Source: Spirogloea muscicola
Taxonomy: Eukaryota; Streptophyta; Zygnematophyceae; Spirogloeales; Spirogloeaceae
Assembly (NCBI GenBank): GCA_009602725.1
Contig: WELB01000008.1
Location: forward strand, 431,279 to 495,278
DNA length: 64,000 bases
Direction of reading: 5' to 3'
Of this stretch, positions 1 through 12,179 are shown in pieces (position 1 is the stretch's first letter; each line of letters begins with the position of its first letter). Under the pieces are notes generated by a model. It worked only from the letters and a program-made list of their open reading frames with translations, was not told the origin of the DNA and did not search any database. The position numbers were made by a program, and so were the translations under genes.

Positions 1-429
1 GCCGCAGGCCGGCGGCGCCGGGGCGGCTCTCAGCCGGGGGCCGCAGCGGGCAAGGCCGTCACCGCCAGAGGCGGCGCCTGGCAGAGCTCGCCGGGTCCGG
101 GGTCCTCCACGACTGTGGCGGAGGCTGGCCGGCCCGGCAGCCGCCGGCGGAAATTGCGCCGCGTTCCGCGGCGCGATTTGCGGGCGCCGCAAGTGGCGCT
201 GACGCTGCCCTCTTCCGCTTGTGGTTGCCGTTGCGACAGAAGCGAGCGCATGTATTGGTCCGCCCGTTTTTGAATGGCACCGAACCCAAGACCATCCAAA
301 CGAGCTCGTGAGGAAAGCGGCTGCTGATATTAAAAGCTCGAAAGGGGAGCGAAGGCTGTTGTTGGAAGCCAGCCCAGATGGGATGGACATGGTCCGGACG
401 GCGAATGGCGCTAAATCCACACAGAAAGA

Positions 430-640
430 AAAGTGCTCGCCCATTGAGGATAGGGGCTGGAAAAGCCAGCCCAAAAAAACTCCACACTGCCATGCAAGCA
501 GATGGGGGGCTAAGTGACCCGAGACAGCCGCCGCGAAGGTTTGGCGAGTGCGTATTGAGAAGGAAAACCCTTCAGACCTTGTCCATTCCTTTGGGCTGGC
601 CTTTTCCAGCCACCAGTCAATCTGGCCGCGCTTCCTTCTT
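430..640. repeat. Hairpin-repeat units in opposite orientations
   Basis: Two copies of the dispersed hairpin module. The minus-strand unit at 430-485 has the type-A layout: GCTCGCCCATTGAGGATAG, then GGGCTGG, a short loop and CCAGCCC, then an A-rich end. The plus-strand unit at 571-640 reads CAGACCTTGTCCATTCCTTT followed by GGCTGGCCTTTTCCAGCC, which folds into a 6-bp stem. A near-identical plus-strand unit, including the CAATCTGGCCGC that follows, recurs at 30978-31040 and inverted at 40285-40350. Confidence 0.75.
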
Positions 641-1159
641 AGAAAACGCTTTAGGAGAGGGCAGTGACTGTGAGAGGCCACATGCATTGAGTAATGGAGG
701 GCCTGAGTGGCCAAGCATAAAGGCAAGCAGGGGCGATGGCAGCCAGAAGGAGATCAAGGGGCTGTGAAAGAAGAAAGGCCAGCCCACAGCTGGAAAGAAA
801 AAACTCAAGTTTAAAGGGGACGATGGCTGTGGAAGAGTGGCTCTCCAAATGGGGCCAAGGGCTGTGGAAGGCCAGCTCACCAAGAATGGAATCGGACAAT
901 AGTCGCCTCGCCTGTTGGCCTGAGGCGGCACAAGCACGCAAATGCAAAGCAGCATGTCGAGGAACGCTGCAGTGGAATGAAAGAAGCAGCTCTTCCAGCT
1001 TCTCTCAATCTTTTGTATGCTGAACAAGCCCCCGCCCCCTTCAGATCAATCAACGCTCACACACCTCTGGTCAGCAAATAGGGCGATAAGGTGTCGGCCT
1101 GTATCAGAACGTGAAGGTAGCAGCCAAGGCGCGGCCTGCCCGTAAGCGAGTCCTATAAA

Positions 1160-1440
1160 ACGGCTGCAGGGAGATGGCAAGGCGCCTTCTGCAGCGTGCT
1201 CAGGCTAATGCTTTGCACCAGAAAGCTGGGCGAGCTCTAGTTGGTGGCCAAAGGGCTTCGTATCTGCCAGCTAGTATTCAGGCACCGATTAGCGACCATT
1301 ATGTGTTGACCCGTGGTTACTGAGCGGGTCAATCTGCTGTAGGTTATGTAGGTCTTTAGATGTTCTTGCCATTGTGCTTGGCCATTTGGCCTTCGTTTAT
1401 TTCAAGTACACGAAAAATCTTCTGTACATATGAGCGAGCA
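1160..1440 (+). mobile_element. LINE 3' tail, 5'-truncated
   Basis: The last about 50 codons of a retrotransposon protein are open up to a TGA at 1321-1323 and end in DHYVLTRGY. The segment before it (QANALHQKAGRAL) also occurs in the copy at 12.7-13.2 kb, which carries an endonuclease-like domain. The following 3' untranslated part (TCAATCTGCTGTAGGTTATG, then a block around CTTGGCCATTTGGCC) recurs almost identically at 20958-21050 and inverted at 58570-58680. Only the 3' end is present, as expected for truncation during target-primed reverse transcription. The family is inferred from the endonuclease-like domain of related copies. Confidence 0.65.
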
Positions 1441-1999
1441 GATTGACGTTGATTCGGCGTTGAAGCCGGGCTGCTCACTCCGCTGCCCTTGCGGTTCACA
1501 GCACGCCATGCAAGCAGCTGGAGTAGTTCGAGCCAGCGCGTCCTAAAAGGCCTGTAGAAGTCAATGGCAAGCGCAAGCGTCCTTTGCTCCTTCGGGCTGT
1601 ATCGAATCTCATCTATTCAATGAGCTGGCCATCACCGCCATTGCCTTACCTTGATAGAGCTGCTTCCTTTTGCACTCCATCTGCATTCAGCGTTTCCAGG
1701 CTCATGCAGTGCACTTGCAATAAGGCCGCGCTTTTGCCCGCTGCTTCTTTTGTTGGGGTGAATCTTCAAGTTACTTCTTGCGGCTGCTGACTCTTGGTTA
1801 CCAAGTTCCCATTCGCTGTAGCCACTTGCATAGTTCCTGTGTTCGTTTACGCTTTCGACCCTTTAGACCTTGTCAATTTCTTCTGTGCTGGATCACATGA
1901 GTCTTTCTCAAGAGACATGAGTCTCTTGAGAAAGACATGAGTCTCTCTGAGTTTCTCTCTTGTTACAACCCTCGCCGCCCTTGGGAGGAAAACAGCTCT

Positions 2000-2345
2000 T
2001 CCATATTGACAGCAATGGCTGTGTGAGGCCAGCCCAAAGATATGGACAAGGTCTGAAAGGGCCGGATGGTGAAAAAGCAGGATGACAGTCTCCACGACAT
2101 CAGCAAGTGGGCTCTCAATAACCTCTAGTCTGTAAATGCAAGTCAGACTAATCAGAGAACATTGGGAGAGCCCCTTTCTTCGTTCTTGTTCACCATGTTC
2201 ACTCTTTCTGGGCTGGCTTTACTTCTCTTCTTCCTTTTGGAAGAGCTACTTCCAACGGGGTCGATGGCTGTAAGAGAAACAGCTCTTCCAGTGTAAGGCA
2301 ACGCTGTGAGAGGCCAGCCCAAAGGACTGTACAAGATCGGAAAGG
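2000..2345. repeat. Cluster of hairpin-repeat units
   Basis: A minus-strand unit (2000-2062) carries AACAGCTCTTCC, GGCTGTGTGAGGCCAGCCC and GACAAGGTCTGAAAG. A plus-strand half unit (about 2190-2262) is followed by a minus-strand half unit (about 2275-2345), so the two halves lie head to head around 2265. The conserved GGAAGAGCTACTTCC and AACAGCTCTTCC parts face each other, which suggests nested insertion or inversion. Confidence 0.65.
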
Positions 2346-2675
2346 AGCCGGAAGGGGGCAGAAGAAAGCCAAAAGTGGTAAGCCATTCAAAAGGAACTCG
2401 GGGCTGTGACAAGCCAGCCCACACGAGAGGTGGGGAGCCGCGAGAAGGCGCAGCTGGACCGGGGCTGCTGCTTGGTTCACTCTCCTTCTCTGGCCTGGCG
2501 AATCACCAGCAGCGCATCTACCCGGAAGTGCGTTTTCTTCCTTCCTCAATTTGTCGGCTTGAATTGGCCTCCATTTGTTTCTGATACACGGAATTTTTCC
2601 TCCATTTCATGCCCCGCGCCTCGCTTCCTCGGGACCACGCCGAGGGCCCCGGATTGCAGGGCGTGGGATCCCTCG

Positions 2676-2735
2676 CCACGTGGCGCACGCCGGAGCCCTC
2701 CGGGCGCCTTGGCACCACGTGTCTGCTGACGTGGT
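2676..2735. promoter_or_regulatory. Cluster of ACGT-core (G-box-like) motifs
   Basis: Three ACGT-core motifs lie within 60 bases: CCACGTGG at 2676-2683, CCACGTGT at 2715-2722 and GACGTGG at 2728-2734. They sit about 145-205 bases upstream of the proposed start codon of the SMP-C2 gene. CCACGTGG is the classical G-box bound by plant bZIP and bHLH factors. That these copies act as promoter elements is inferred from spacing and clustering. Confidence 0.45.
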
Positions 2736-2879
2736 CGCAACGCCGAAATGTCCGAGCGCCAGCTCAGCGTTCTACGTCAAAGTAACACCACCGCCGCCCC
2801 CGCCGTTGCCGCCACACTGCGCGCCGGGTTTTGCGCCGCACTCTGCGCCGCGCTCTGCGCCGCCGCCGCCGCCGCCGCC

Positions 2880-5800
2880 ATGGCGCAGGCTCCCGGGAGG
2901 CCGTACGCGGCGGGCAGAGGCGGCGCGCCCGGGTTCGGCGGGGCCCCCGTAGTGCCCTTCCCCCCGTCCCCCATGGGAGCCCGACCGCGCCTTTGAGCCC
3001 CACGGCCGCCGCCGCCGCCGCCGCCACCAACGCCAACNCCGCCGCCGCTGCCGCCGCCGCCGTCGCTGCCGCCGCTGCCGCCAAGACAGGCTGCTGCCGC
3101 GCTGGTCTCACCTCGCCCTCGCCCCCGCCGCGAACCTCTCGGCAGGTGAAGCCGGCGCTGGGGAAGATCACCCGGTGGCCGCTCTTTGTGCACGTCGCGG
3201 CGGCGACGGTGCTCACCTGGATCGCGGGCTACCTGCGCCTCGACCCCTTCTTCGTTTGCACCTGGGTGGTCCTCGTCATCTGGCTGGTCCGCCCAGACTG
3301 ACCCCGCCCCTGCTCGATCCGTGCACCTGTGATTTGTGAATGTTAGTAGTAACTGACTTAGAGGATTTAGCTTTTAGCACTTCTACTTGTACCCGCAGTA
3401 CAATGCTTAAAACCCACACGTGAAGCGCGTTGCGATCTCTTCCAGGGCTGCTGTGCGCCGGCGACGCCAGATGTTGTAGTGGTTGAGAAGTGAGGCCTGA
3501 CTTGTTGTGGTCAAGCTGGTGGCGGCACGCAGGTGGAGAGTCGGCAGCGCCAGAACCACGACGTGCAGACGCGCTTCAACCTCCGCCGGGAGATGCAGAT
3601 GCACCTAGTGAGTATGGCCAAGCTCGGCTGCTCTTTCAGTCACACCGTTTGTTACTGGTTTCGCCAGCTGCATCCGGCAAGGGCTTGCACGATCCCTCTT
3701 TCCTCCGAGCTTTGCGCCGTCTTCGGCGATTGCTAACCTTCCTTACACCCTGTCTATAGGCAACTGCTGTTAGACTGTGAACATATGTTGTCATTGTCTA
3801 GAAAGATTGGTAATTGGCTGCTGAGCGTGAGCTGAGCTTGAGATGACAAGCTTGGCATGTACCCTGGTGCAGCCAATTACAGACGAGGAGACTGTCAAGT
3901 GGCTCAACAGTGCGTTGGAGTCGGCATGGCCCGAGTTTGTCGAACGCCTCGCGTCGCTATACATTCTGCCCAAGATGGTGCCTTGGTTCCTCAACAGCTA
4001 CAAGCCATCTGCAGTGGTGAGGATCTTGCCGCAGAGTCCTGACAGCCAAAATCGCTTGGATGGTTGACCTACAGAGTGATAGCGGAAGGAAGCCAATAGA
4101 AGCACAGATAGACTGCCAGGAATTACTTGATGAAGAAGTGCTATGCTTGTGCGCTTTTGTATTATTGTGCAAGAAAGAACACGTGCATGCTTAGCTGGGA
4201 GGGAGTACAAGCTGTACATGTTTTTGAGTGGGTTCCTCTTGAGACTTGACTTCTGAGCCTTGAGCCTTGAGCTTTGAGCATTAATCAACCATTGCCCCTT
4301 CTTAATTATTCTGTTGCATTAGGGCATCCGTAGAGTAATGGGCTTCAGATAATATATGGTGCTGGAACAAGCTCAGTATCTCCATCTCGCTTTAATAGAC
4401 ATGTAGACGTGCTGAAAACAGTGGCACAAGGGCAAACCTGTACTTGTCATTCAACAAGACTGCTCTGCTGATGCCAATGACAATATGCAGAGTAAGCTGG
4501 CGCTCAAGTCGGTGAACCTGGGCAGCATACCGCCCCTAGTCACCGGCGTTCGTGTGTACCAGGAGGCCCGAGATGGAGATCATCTGGTACGCCTTCAGTG
4601 GCAAACTGCAGGCATGCACGAGCTTGTGTGCAAAGTGGGTGTTGTGTCCATATGAACGGCAGGTCGTCCAGTCTGCACTAGGGCATCCTCACTGCATAAG
4701 CCCACAGCAGGGCCGTGTTTGATCTTCCTAACAGGCCATGGAGATGAACGTGGAGGTGGTGTGCGGTAAGGACATGTTCATGGAGGTGGTTGCAAATGTG
4801 GGGCACCCGTCATGGGCCGGCTTTGGCCTCATCCCCTGGACGGCGTACATCACCGACGTTCAGCTCATTGGCAAAGTGCGCAGCATTATGCCAAAACGAA
4901 CGATTGCCGCAGCACTGGCAGTTGCTTGTTGCAGAAGCTGGTATCTGGTCAGCCATGGGTATCAGCAACAATGCATGAGCTCTGTGTAGTTAAGCACTTA
5001 GCAGTCTGCTAGTCCTTGCCTCTTGAAGCCATCCTGGCCACTGTGCGTCTATTTAAGAGCCAGTATACGGCTACTGTGGCAGTTGAGAATTGGCGTGCGC
5101 TTCCAGCACACCTTTCCATTCGTGGACCGCGTGTCTGTGAGCTTCATCACTGAGCCACAGGTCTCACTTGGCTGCCGGGTCCTCGGCCGCAAGGTAGGCG
5201 GCGGCTTCGACGCCGCCGGCCTCCCGCTTGTTGCGGGCTTTGTGGTAAGCAAACCCCTCTAGTCCAGCTTGTTGCTAGGGTGTCCAAGCAGGATTGTACT
5301 CGAAAATGCCACAGCCCCTGAACTAGAAGGTGACAAGAATCGCGTCGGGAAAAATTGCTATCAAAAAAGTACTCACGACGATTGCTTATACACCTGAGCA
5401 GATTCTTGCTGTTCACGCTGTGCGGGAAGTGCTTGACTGGCTGCATAGTGTGATGCTTGTGCATGCAGGACGCCACTATCAAGAATGCCCTCAAAACTTC
5501 GCTCATGGCTGTAAGTCCCAAGTCCTCTTCACTCAGGCGTTCTTAATGCTCCTGCGTGGCTGCTCTTGCTTTTGCTTCGATCTGGAAAATGCTGCACTTC
5601 ACAGCCTCTCACAATGCTGTAATATCTCCGAGCTCCACGACTTTGAACAGCACAATGAGGAGTAAGGCTTGTGTAAGGCTCGTATAAGGCTTGTGTATGA
5701 AGCCAACACTGATGATAGAACGAGGAGGTCACTTATTCCGCTTTTGTGCCAATTGTCTTTGCAGCCAAATATGTTGGTGATAGACGACATTGTGGCGCTT

Positions 5801-7392
5801 CTAGGTGACATCGTGCCGCCCCCCGGTGTTGGCCCCGTGCCTGGCTCTCCACCCCAGCAGGGCCCCGGCATGCCTGCAGCTCCTCTGCGTAAGTCCTTCA
5901 GGCTTGGGCACATGCATTTCTCATGCAACAATGTCAATATCTCTGATTGAAGCCATACTTACACTAGCAGGGCTAATGCAGATTGCAGAGTGCTTCTACT
6001 TTGTCAGGAGGACCGAGGGAAGAAGTTCAGTCAGGATACACCGGAGATTGTTATCTTTTATGTGTGTGACAACAAAGAATGACAGTCATATGTGGCTTGT
6101 TTCTCAGTGGAAGTAGTGACAATCTTGTGTACGATTTGCTCTATATAATTCTCAAGCTTGACCTAGGGTTCTGTGCTTATGCCAGATTCAAAGGCCAAGG
6201 TGGGGCTCAAGGGCGTCCAAGGTGGTGATCCTGTTGCGTTCCTCCTGCTGGAGATTCTCCAGGCTGACAATCTGAGGGCTGCTGATCGAGGAGGTGAGCT
6301 CCTCAACTCTGTGCCGTGTTTGCGGAGTCGTAGTGGGGCTTGATGAGCAGTAAGTTCTCTGACCAACAAGAGGCTTATTTTCTAGCTTGTCTTTGCGTGT
6401 CTATGACTAGCCACTGTGGTATTTGTCGGGATAAAATGGAAGTATATCAGCCATGTTAAGATCAAGTTGGGTTGCTTTGAGGTCTTTCGAGATGGCCAGT
6501 CATCGATCAAACCCTTCTGTCTACTGTCAGACCCAGTCACATGAGAGTGTATGGATGCTGTGCTCACTGCCAAAATGTGCTGGACTTGTAATGGCCTGGG
6601 CAGGCGCGTCGGATCCATATGTCAAGGGCTCAGTGGACGTCGTCAAGTTCCAGACGTCGATCAAGAAATCCACCCTGACGCCAAGTTGGATGGAGGACTT
6701 CCGGGTGCCCATATATCATTGGAACGAACCAACCGTTTTACGGCTGCGTGTGATGGATTACGACAAGTATTCGGCTGCCGACGAGCTTGGCATTTGCGAG
6801 GTGAACTTGAATCGCTTCCGAGATCAGCAGCGGCACGAGCTGGTGGCAAATCTGCAGGAGGCGCGAACGGGCCGCATCCACATTGCCTTCACCATTCTTG
6901 AGAATATGGATGCCCGCCCAGGTGCGCCATGCTGTTGCAGACATGCTCTGCTGCTTTTACTACTGAAGTGTTAACATATGCTATAGATGTTACTCATGAG
7001 ACAGTATCTTAATTCTACAATAAGTCCTTATCATGATGTCTTTGAAGTGATTTTGGTTGGACACTTAATCAGGGTCCTACCACCTCATAAGCTGAATGGC
7101 ATGCCATGCATACGCTCGAGTACATAGGGTATGTTGTTAATTCTGCTTGCTTGCTCTCCATGGTGCAGATGGCGTGCAGGCCGATGTGCCACTATCCGAG
7201 CAGCCCAATGCAATGGCAGGCGCGCCACCTGACCTGGGCTCTGTGGACCGCGCGATGGCGGGTGCCGAGAGCCGGGGTCTGAAGCGGCGGGTAGTGCGGC
7301 TGGGCAACACACCAAGCCCAGTGTGCCCGGGCATCTCCATTTACACCTGGGACGACGTCACGCTGGGGACAGAGCCCGAGGTTCACAAGTGA
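2880..7392 (+). CDS. SMP-C2 membrane-contact-site lipid-transfer protein (NTMC2T6-like)
   Basis: Likely an ER-anchored tether that moves lipids between membranes, related to plant NTMC2 type 6 and extended synaptotagmins. The proposed start at 2880 sits in a strong GCCGCCATGG context. An exon near 3144 gives a hydrophobic N-terminal anchor (PLFVHVAAATVLTWIAGYL). The SMP domain is spread over exons 3533-3607, 3873-4016, 4491-4586, 4735-4875, 5083-5244, 5469-5510 and 5765-5888, with hallmarks DEETVKWLNSALESAWPEF, RIGVRFQHTFPFVDRVSV and QPNMLVID. One C2 domain follows in 6186-6293 and 6604-6921. Its likely calcium aspartates are kept: AADRGGASDPYV and VMDYDKYSAADELG. The last exon is 7169-7392. 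Splice phases agree across the exons from 3533 on. The junction between the first exon and the anchor exon is uncertain because of a single N at 3038. Only one C2 domain is present, fewer than in the extended synaptotagmins. Confidence 0.85.
3000..3095. repeat. GCC triplet tract with single-N gap
   Basis: A nearly pure (GCC)n tract interrupted by one N at 3038. It lies between the first exon and the anchor exon of the SMP-C2 gene. The N probably stands for a collapsed or unresolved length of repeat, so the true intron or exon length here is unknown. Confidence 0.8.
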
Positions 7393-8093
7393 CGGACTCG
7401 ACGGAGTCCCACAAGTCCTCCATGATCAGTGCATGTCTTGGGAGGAATCTCACAGCGACATCCTGAGAACAACATACGGCACATATCTAGCACTATGGCC
7501 AGCACTTGTTGTTAGTGGTCGTGCTGTACCACGTATCGTGTAGCCAGTATGTTTGCACCTGGCGCCCCTGATCTAACTCAGTGGAGCAGAGGCTGCCGAG
7601 ACCGTTGTCAGTGGGCAGCTCGTTGATTGCGTAAGAGAGGAAAGACGCTTCCAGTAGAGGGCGCTGGCTGTGAGAGGCCAGCCCAGAACAAAGAATCTCA
7701 GATTTCGAAGGGACCAGAAGAACCGCTAAAGCACACAGTGATTCGAATGACCACGAGGCACGAGTGCTTGAAGGCTCTCGAGGACGCTGGAGTCCCACAC
7801 ATTGTTCCTCTGGATGCGTCATTTACTGCCAGGCTGCCGTCTTGCCTCTGCAGCGCGCACAGCACAGAGCGGGGCATCGTGCGCTACTTACTGGAGTGTG
7901 GGCTGGGCTGCGAGCAAGCCGAGACGGACCCACTTGGAAAGGCCGCAGTTTCGCCACAGTCACCATCGCCGAGGCGACTGCGGCACCCCGTGGGATTAGG
8001 TCTTTGGGCTGAGAGTGTGCGCCCTAACTAGGTCGACGTGCAGGACTCCAACTCCCCAGCGAGAGCAGGCCACTCAATCACTGCCCGCCGCCT

Positions 8094-8127
<34 letters not shown>

Positions 8128-8173
8128 TGCCGCCGCCGCCGCCTTTCTCCTTCGCCTTCTGAGCGAGAGGCCG
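7393..8173. other. Short intergenic region with one hairpin unit
   Basis: This is the space between the SMP-C2 stop codon and the glutamine synthetase start. It holds one minus-strand hairpin-repeat unit at about 7640-7700 (GACGCTTCCAGTAGAGGGCG, then GGCTGTGAGAGGCCAGCCC) and the pure (GCC)n tract at 8083-8150 just before the next start codon. I see no further gene. Confidence 0.6.
8083..8150. repeat. GCC triplet tract in the 5' leader of glutamine synthetase
   Basis: A long uninterrupted (GCC)n run, about 24 bases before the glutamine synthetase start codon. It is one of many such tracts beside start codons in this window, and it probably lies in the 5' untranslated leader. Confidence 0.85.
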
Positions 8174-11100
8174 ATGGCGTCGCCGCCGTCTCTGGCGGCG
8201 TACGCCGAGGAGCGGGGCGTCCGGTACTTCCTGGTGAGGCCCCGCCGCCGCCCGCGGCCGTGCCGGCGGCCGCCATGGCCCGCCGCTTGCCACCGCTCTC
8301 CGCTGCTCCGCCGCGGCGTTACTCACGGCGCCTGGCGGCTCCGCAGGTCAGCTTCATGGACCTCTTCGGCGTGCAGCGGTCGAAGCTGGTGCCGGCGCCG
8401 GCCATCGGCGGCGTGCAGCGCGGCGGCGCCGGCTTTGCCGGCTTCGCCACGTACCTCGACATGACGCCGGCGCACCCCGACATGGTGAGCAGCAAGTGGC
8501 AGCATTGGCGACGGTGGTGACGAGCTTTGCAGCCCAGCAGAGCTTGGGCTCGCCGAATGCAGCTTGGTATGAGTCACCAAAGCTCGGGCAGAAACCTCAG
8601 CAAAGTCACGTCACTTTGCAATGGACTACGGTTCTTTTGCAGCTATGGTCAGTTCCATGGAGTATGCGAAGCAGCATAGCATGGGCTCGAAGTTTGGTGG
8701 AGGCAAGCAGGTGGCTCTTGGGGCCTGGAGCCTGCAGACCAGGCGATGCTGGTGATCCTCTGTGTTGTGGCAATCACCAAAGCAGTTGATACTGCTGTGC
8801 TGCAGTTCGCAATGCCCGACGCGGACGCCGTCTTCCAGCTGCCCTGGAAGAAGGAGGTCGCGTGGGTGGCTGCCGACCTTGTCATGGACAACAAGCTGGT
8901 GGACCAGGCGCCCAGGAACGTCCTCAAGGCACAGGTGTGCTGCAGAAACGTACAGAACACGATGTCCGCTAGCTGGCTACAGCATCACAGCAGGCTGCCA
9001 GACTATACTTGTGCAGCCAACGAGGTTGTCCTGGAGCCTTAGCTAACTAACATGCTGTGTACACCAACTTGCCTTTTCTTGGTTGATCCTATTCGTAATC
9101 CGTTGATACGGCCCAGTGGTATCACTGCAGTGTGTCTGCCCAGCTCTCGCAGCATGCTGATGTCGAAGTTGCAGTTGGAGCCTGATTAGTCACTTGGTTG
9201 GCTACTGCATGTTCTATGATCTCAGATACTGTGGTCTGTCAGATCATAGTCTGCTAAACTTAAACATTAATCCACTAGCAGGTGGCTGCTCTCAAGGACA
9301 TGGGACTTGAAATGAAGACTGGCGTGGAATGTGAGTTTTTCTTGCTAAACGGAGCGAATGAAGTGGCGGACACAAAGGATGTCGCTGAGAAGCCTTGCTA
9401 CGATCAGGTGCAGATATGGTCACCAGAGGATGATAGTCAGGGCTGGAACTCATCCAACTCATGACAGCAGCAGCAGTACAAAACAGTACTGAAAATGAAA
9501 GCATCCGCCGAGGATCCATTGCATGTAGCGTACATGTGGCTGCAGAATTGAGATGATTCAGGATGGTTGCTTGCCAGCTGATGCAATTTGCGCGCAACTC
9601 GGGTGGTAGGCAGCGCTGATGAGGCAGTATGAAGTCGTAACAGAGGTCTGTGAGTACATGACCGAGCTTGGTTGGAAGCCTTATCAGATGGATCACGAGG
9701 TAACTACTCGATTCGGCTGTGACTCCTGGTCGCTTTGACCATGTGCAACTTTATGTCAGCCAAATATTTAGCCTATGCTTACATCATGTATGCCTGACAT
9801 ACTTCTATAACTTGAAAGTGCAATGACTGCATAGAGCTCAAGAGTTAGTCCCCATGCTGTTTGACTACTGGCACTTAGCCCTCCGAGAACTCCAGAAAAT
9901 TACTCCCTAGATGCGCAGGATGGCAACGGTCAGTTTGAGTTCAATTGGGAGTACAACAACAGCCTGGTTACAGCCGACCGACACACGTTCTTCAAATTCA
10001 TGATGAAGTCTGTAGCCGAGAAGCACGGTAATGTGCCTGCAACTTACTCGATCTGCTTGAGCTTGTCCTCCATAGCATGCATTACCTCGGAAGCTGGGCT
10101 ATTTCGTCTGACTCCGTTTGTAGATAGTGTATTTGAACGCGAATTGGTATGTCAAGTAAGTGTCTGTAATAGCTGTTGATTGGTCGTGGCATATGCAGTT
10201 TCAATGGCACTAATCAGTCTGCGGGCATTTATCCATGCTTTCTTGCTAGGCTTGAAGGCCACATTCATGCCCAAACCCTTCGAGAACAGGACCGGGAATG
10301 GGGCCCATTGCCATATTTCTTTGTGGAATAATATGGGCACTAATGTTTTTGAAGATGAGCACGGAGAACTGGTAAGGTCCAGGCGACCATTTTGGTGCCG
10401 CATTTATTTGCAATTCAGGAGCTTGAAGCTGGCTTCATGACTCTGAGTGCATGTAAAATATCTCTTATCATGGCGTGCATCAGGGCTTATGTTGCATCGG
10501 TGCAATGACTACTCTCTACACTGTTTGCAGGGTCTATCTTCTCTAGCCTACAATTTCATTGGGGGTGTTCTAGCAAATGCCAAGGTAAGGACGTTCTTGA
10601 GCTTCGACTCGGCTTGCCTGCTCATGACATCTTACTCAGGGAATGAGGGAGGCACTGGGCTTGTTGCACCTGGGGGATCCATGAACACCAGCAGTCTTAA
10701 GTATTACTGCCTGTCTCCTGATTTTTGTGTCTCATAATCACACTAGATCGGCGAAATGTGTTGCTGGTGCAGGAGCCTCGCTTATGACTTGGCCAAGTCA
10801 CAGCTGCTTATGCCGCCACGAGCTGTGCAGGCTCTGTGCGCTTTTACCAACCCGACTGTGAATAGCTACAAGCGCACAAGTGGAGCCACAACAGCTTCTG
10901 GAAGCTCCTGGGCACCTTGTACCATCTCGTACACCGGCAACAACCGGACACACATGCTCCGGTACACCATCTTAATTCGATTGCCTCACTGTTTATATGC
11001 ATACTGTACAGCGTCGCTGAATGTTGCTCAGGGATTGAATGTGTATGACACTCACATAGGAGGACAGCTGTGATCAGCTTGGCAAGCGAAGGTTGAAAGG

Positions 11101-12001
11101 GTCTGGCCTGAACGTGCTTGTCAATGTATCAGAATTCCCGACACCGACCGCTTTGAGTTTAGACTGGCCGATGGTGCGGTCAACCCTTATTTGCTCCAAG
11201 CTTCTCTTTTAGGTCAGCAATTGTCTACTTTGACAAAGCAATGCACGATGTGACCTTATGCCCGTCACTGCAGCCTCAGAGCTTCTGGTGTTGTAGCCTC
11301 AGACCAGTGCATTATTGGCAAATTTTATATCCAATGAGAAGCTCATTTGCAGGTCAGCAGTTGCAGCATATTCACTTTCCACCTTACGTTGATGATGCTT
11401 GACAGCTGCAGGCTTGGAAGGGATTGAGCAGAAATCAGATCCAGGTCCCCGCGCTGACTGGAATGGTCATGTCCCCCACCCTGAGATGGTAGACCACCTT
11501 ATGCCTTCATAGAACCTCCTCTGCGTCGTCAATGATGACAACGCTTTGGCAAGTCAAACACAAGCTTGTGCTCAGGATGGCTTTCTGCTGATGCAGAAGC
11601 TTCAAACACTCCCTGACAACCTCCTTGACGCCCTGCGCGAGCTGAGCTCCTCGGAAGTCCTCAAAAGGGTAAGCTCCTCTTTAACACGCTTCTTTGGTAG
11701 ACCTGCTCATTTTGTCATGTGCATGCTGCACCACCCTGCAGTGTATAGACTCCTGATCTGCTTGTGTTGCAGCTCCATGCATTGCAGTGTGAAGTTGCTG
11801 AACTAAGAGGGGCTGCCTGCGATAACGCTTTAGATTATTGCGCTGCAGGTTAACCAGCTCCTGACACCTTTGCTTTCCACATCCATCCAGAGGCTTGGCG
11901 AACAGTTTGTGGAGTCCTATGTGAAATTGCGCATGCAGCAGTGGCGGAGTTACTCGTCCCAACTCAGCAAGTGGGAGCTGGACAACACTCTGGACTGCTA
12001 A
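8174..12001 (+). CDS. Glutamine synthetase, bacterial GlnT-like class
   Basis: Predicted to make glutamine from glutamate, ammonia and ATP. Thirteen exons join in phase to 432 codons plus TAA: 8174-8233, 8347-8484, 8806-8934, 9282-9407, 9610-9699, 9919-10027, 10250-10371, 10531-10584, 10831-10961, 11133-11212, 11412-11488, 11597-11668 and 11891-12001. The N-terminal beta-grasp part includes [19 protein letters not shown] and [17 protein letters not shown]. Active-site parts follow: GVECEFFL (metal glutamate), [23 protein letters not shown] (ATP-site histidine), [10 protein letters not shown] (glutamate-binding arginine) and [13 protein letters not shown]. The C-terminal peptide WELDNTLDC matches my memory of alphaproteobacterial proteins annotated type III or GlnT, and the protein does not look like plant GSII. 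No clear transit peptide is visible, so cytosolic location is likely but not certain. The introns show it is nuclear and not bacterial contamination. Confidence 0.92.
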
Positions 12002-12179
12002 CATTACTGCAGAGTGCTGTCTTCGCAGTCAATGTACTTGTTGTCATTGTTACTTCGGCCGCCTCTGTTATTATAATAACCATACTTAATCTCTACTTCT
12101 ACTCCCTTTGCACAGAGCAGGCCTGTATATTGTACACAGTGACCAACTTTGAAGTGTCTTCAAGCAGATGCCTGACATC

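Larger units (their letters stand above)
1..2700. other. Repeat-rich intergenic region
   Basis: No host gene is recognisable here. The stretch contains degraded hairpin-repeat units on both strands (around 430-485, 571-640, 740-860, 2000-2062 and 2190-2345) and a LINE tail at 1160-1440. At 1895-1945 a short tandem duplication repeats CATGAGTCTCTTGAGAAAGA-like sequence. Open frames across it change reading frame between repeat units and have no conserved domain, so I treat them as chance frames. Its right end becomes the promoter of the SMP-C2 gene. Confidence 0.6.
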
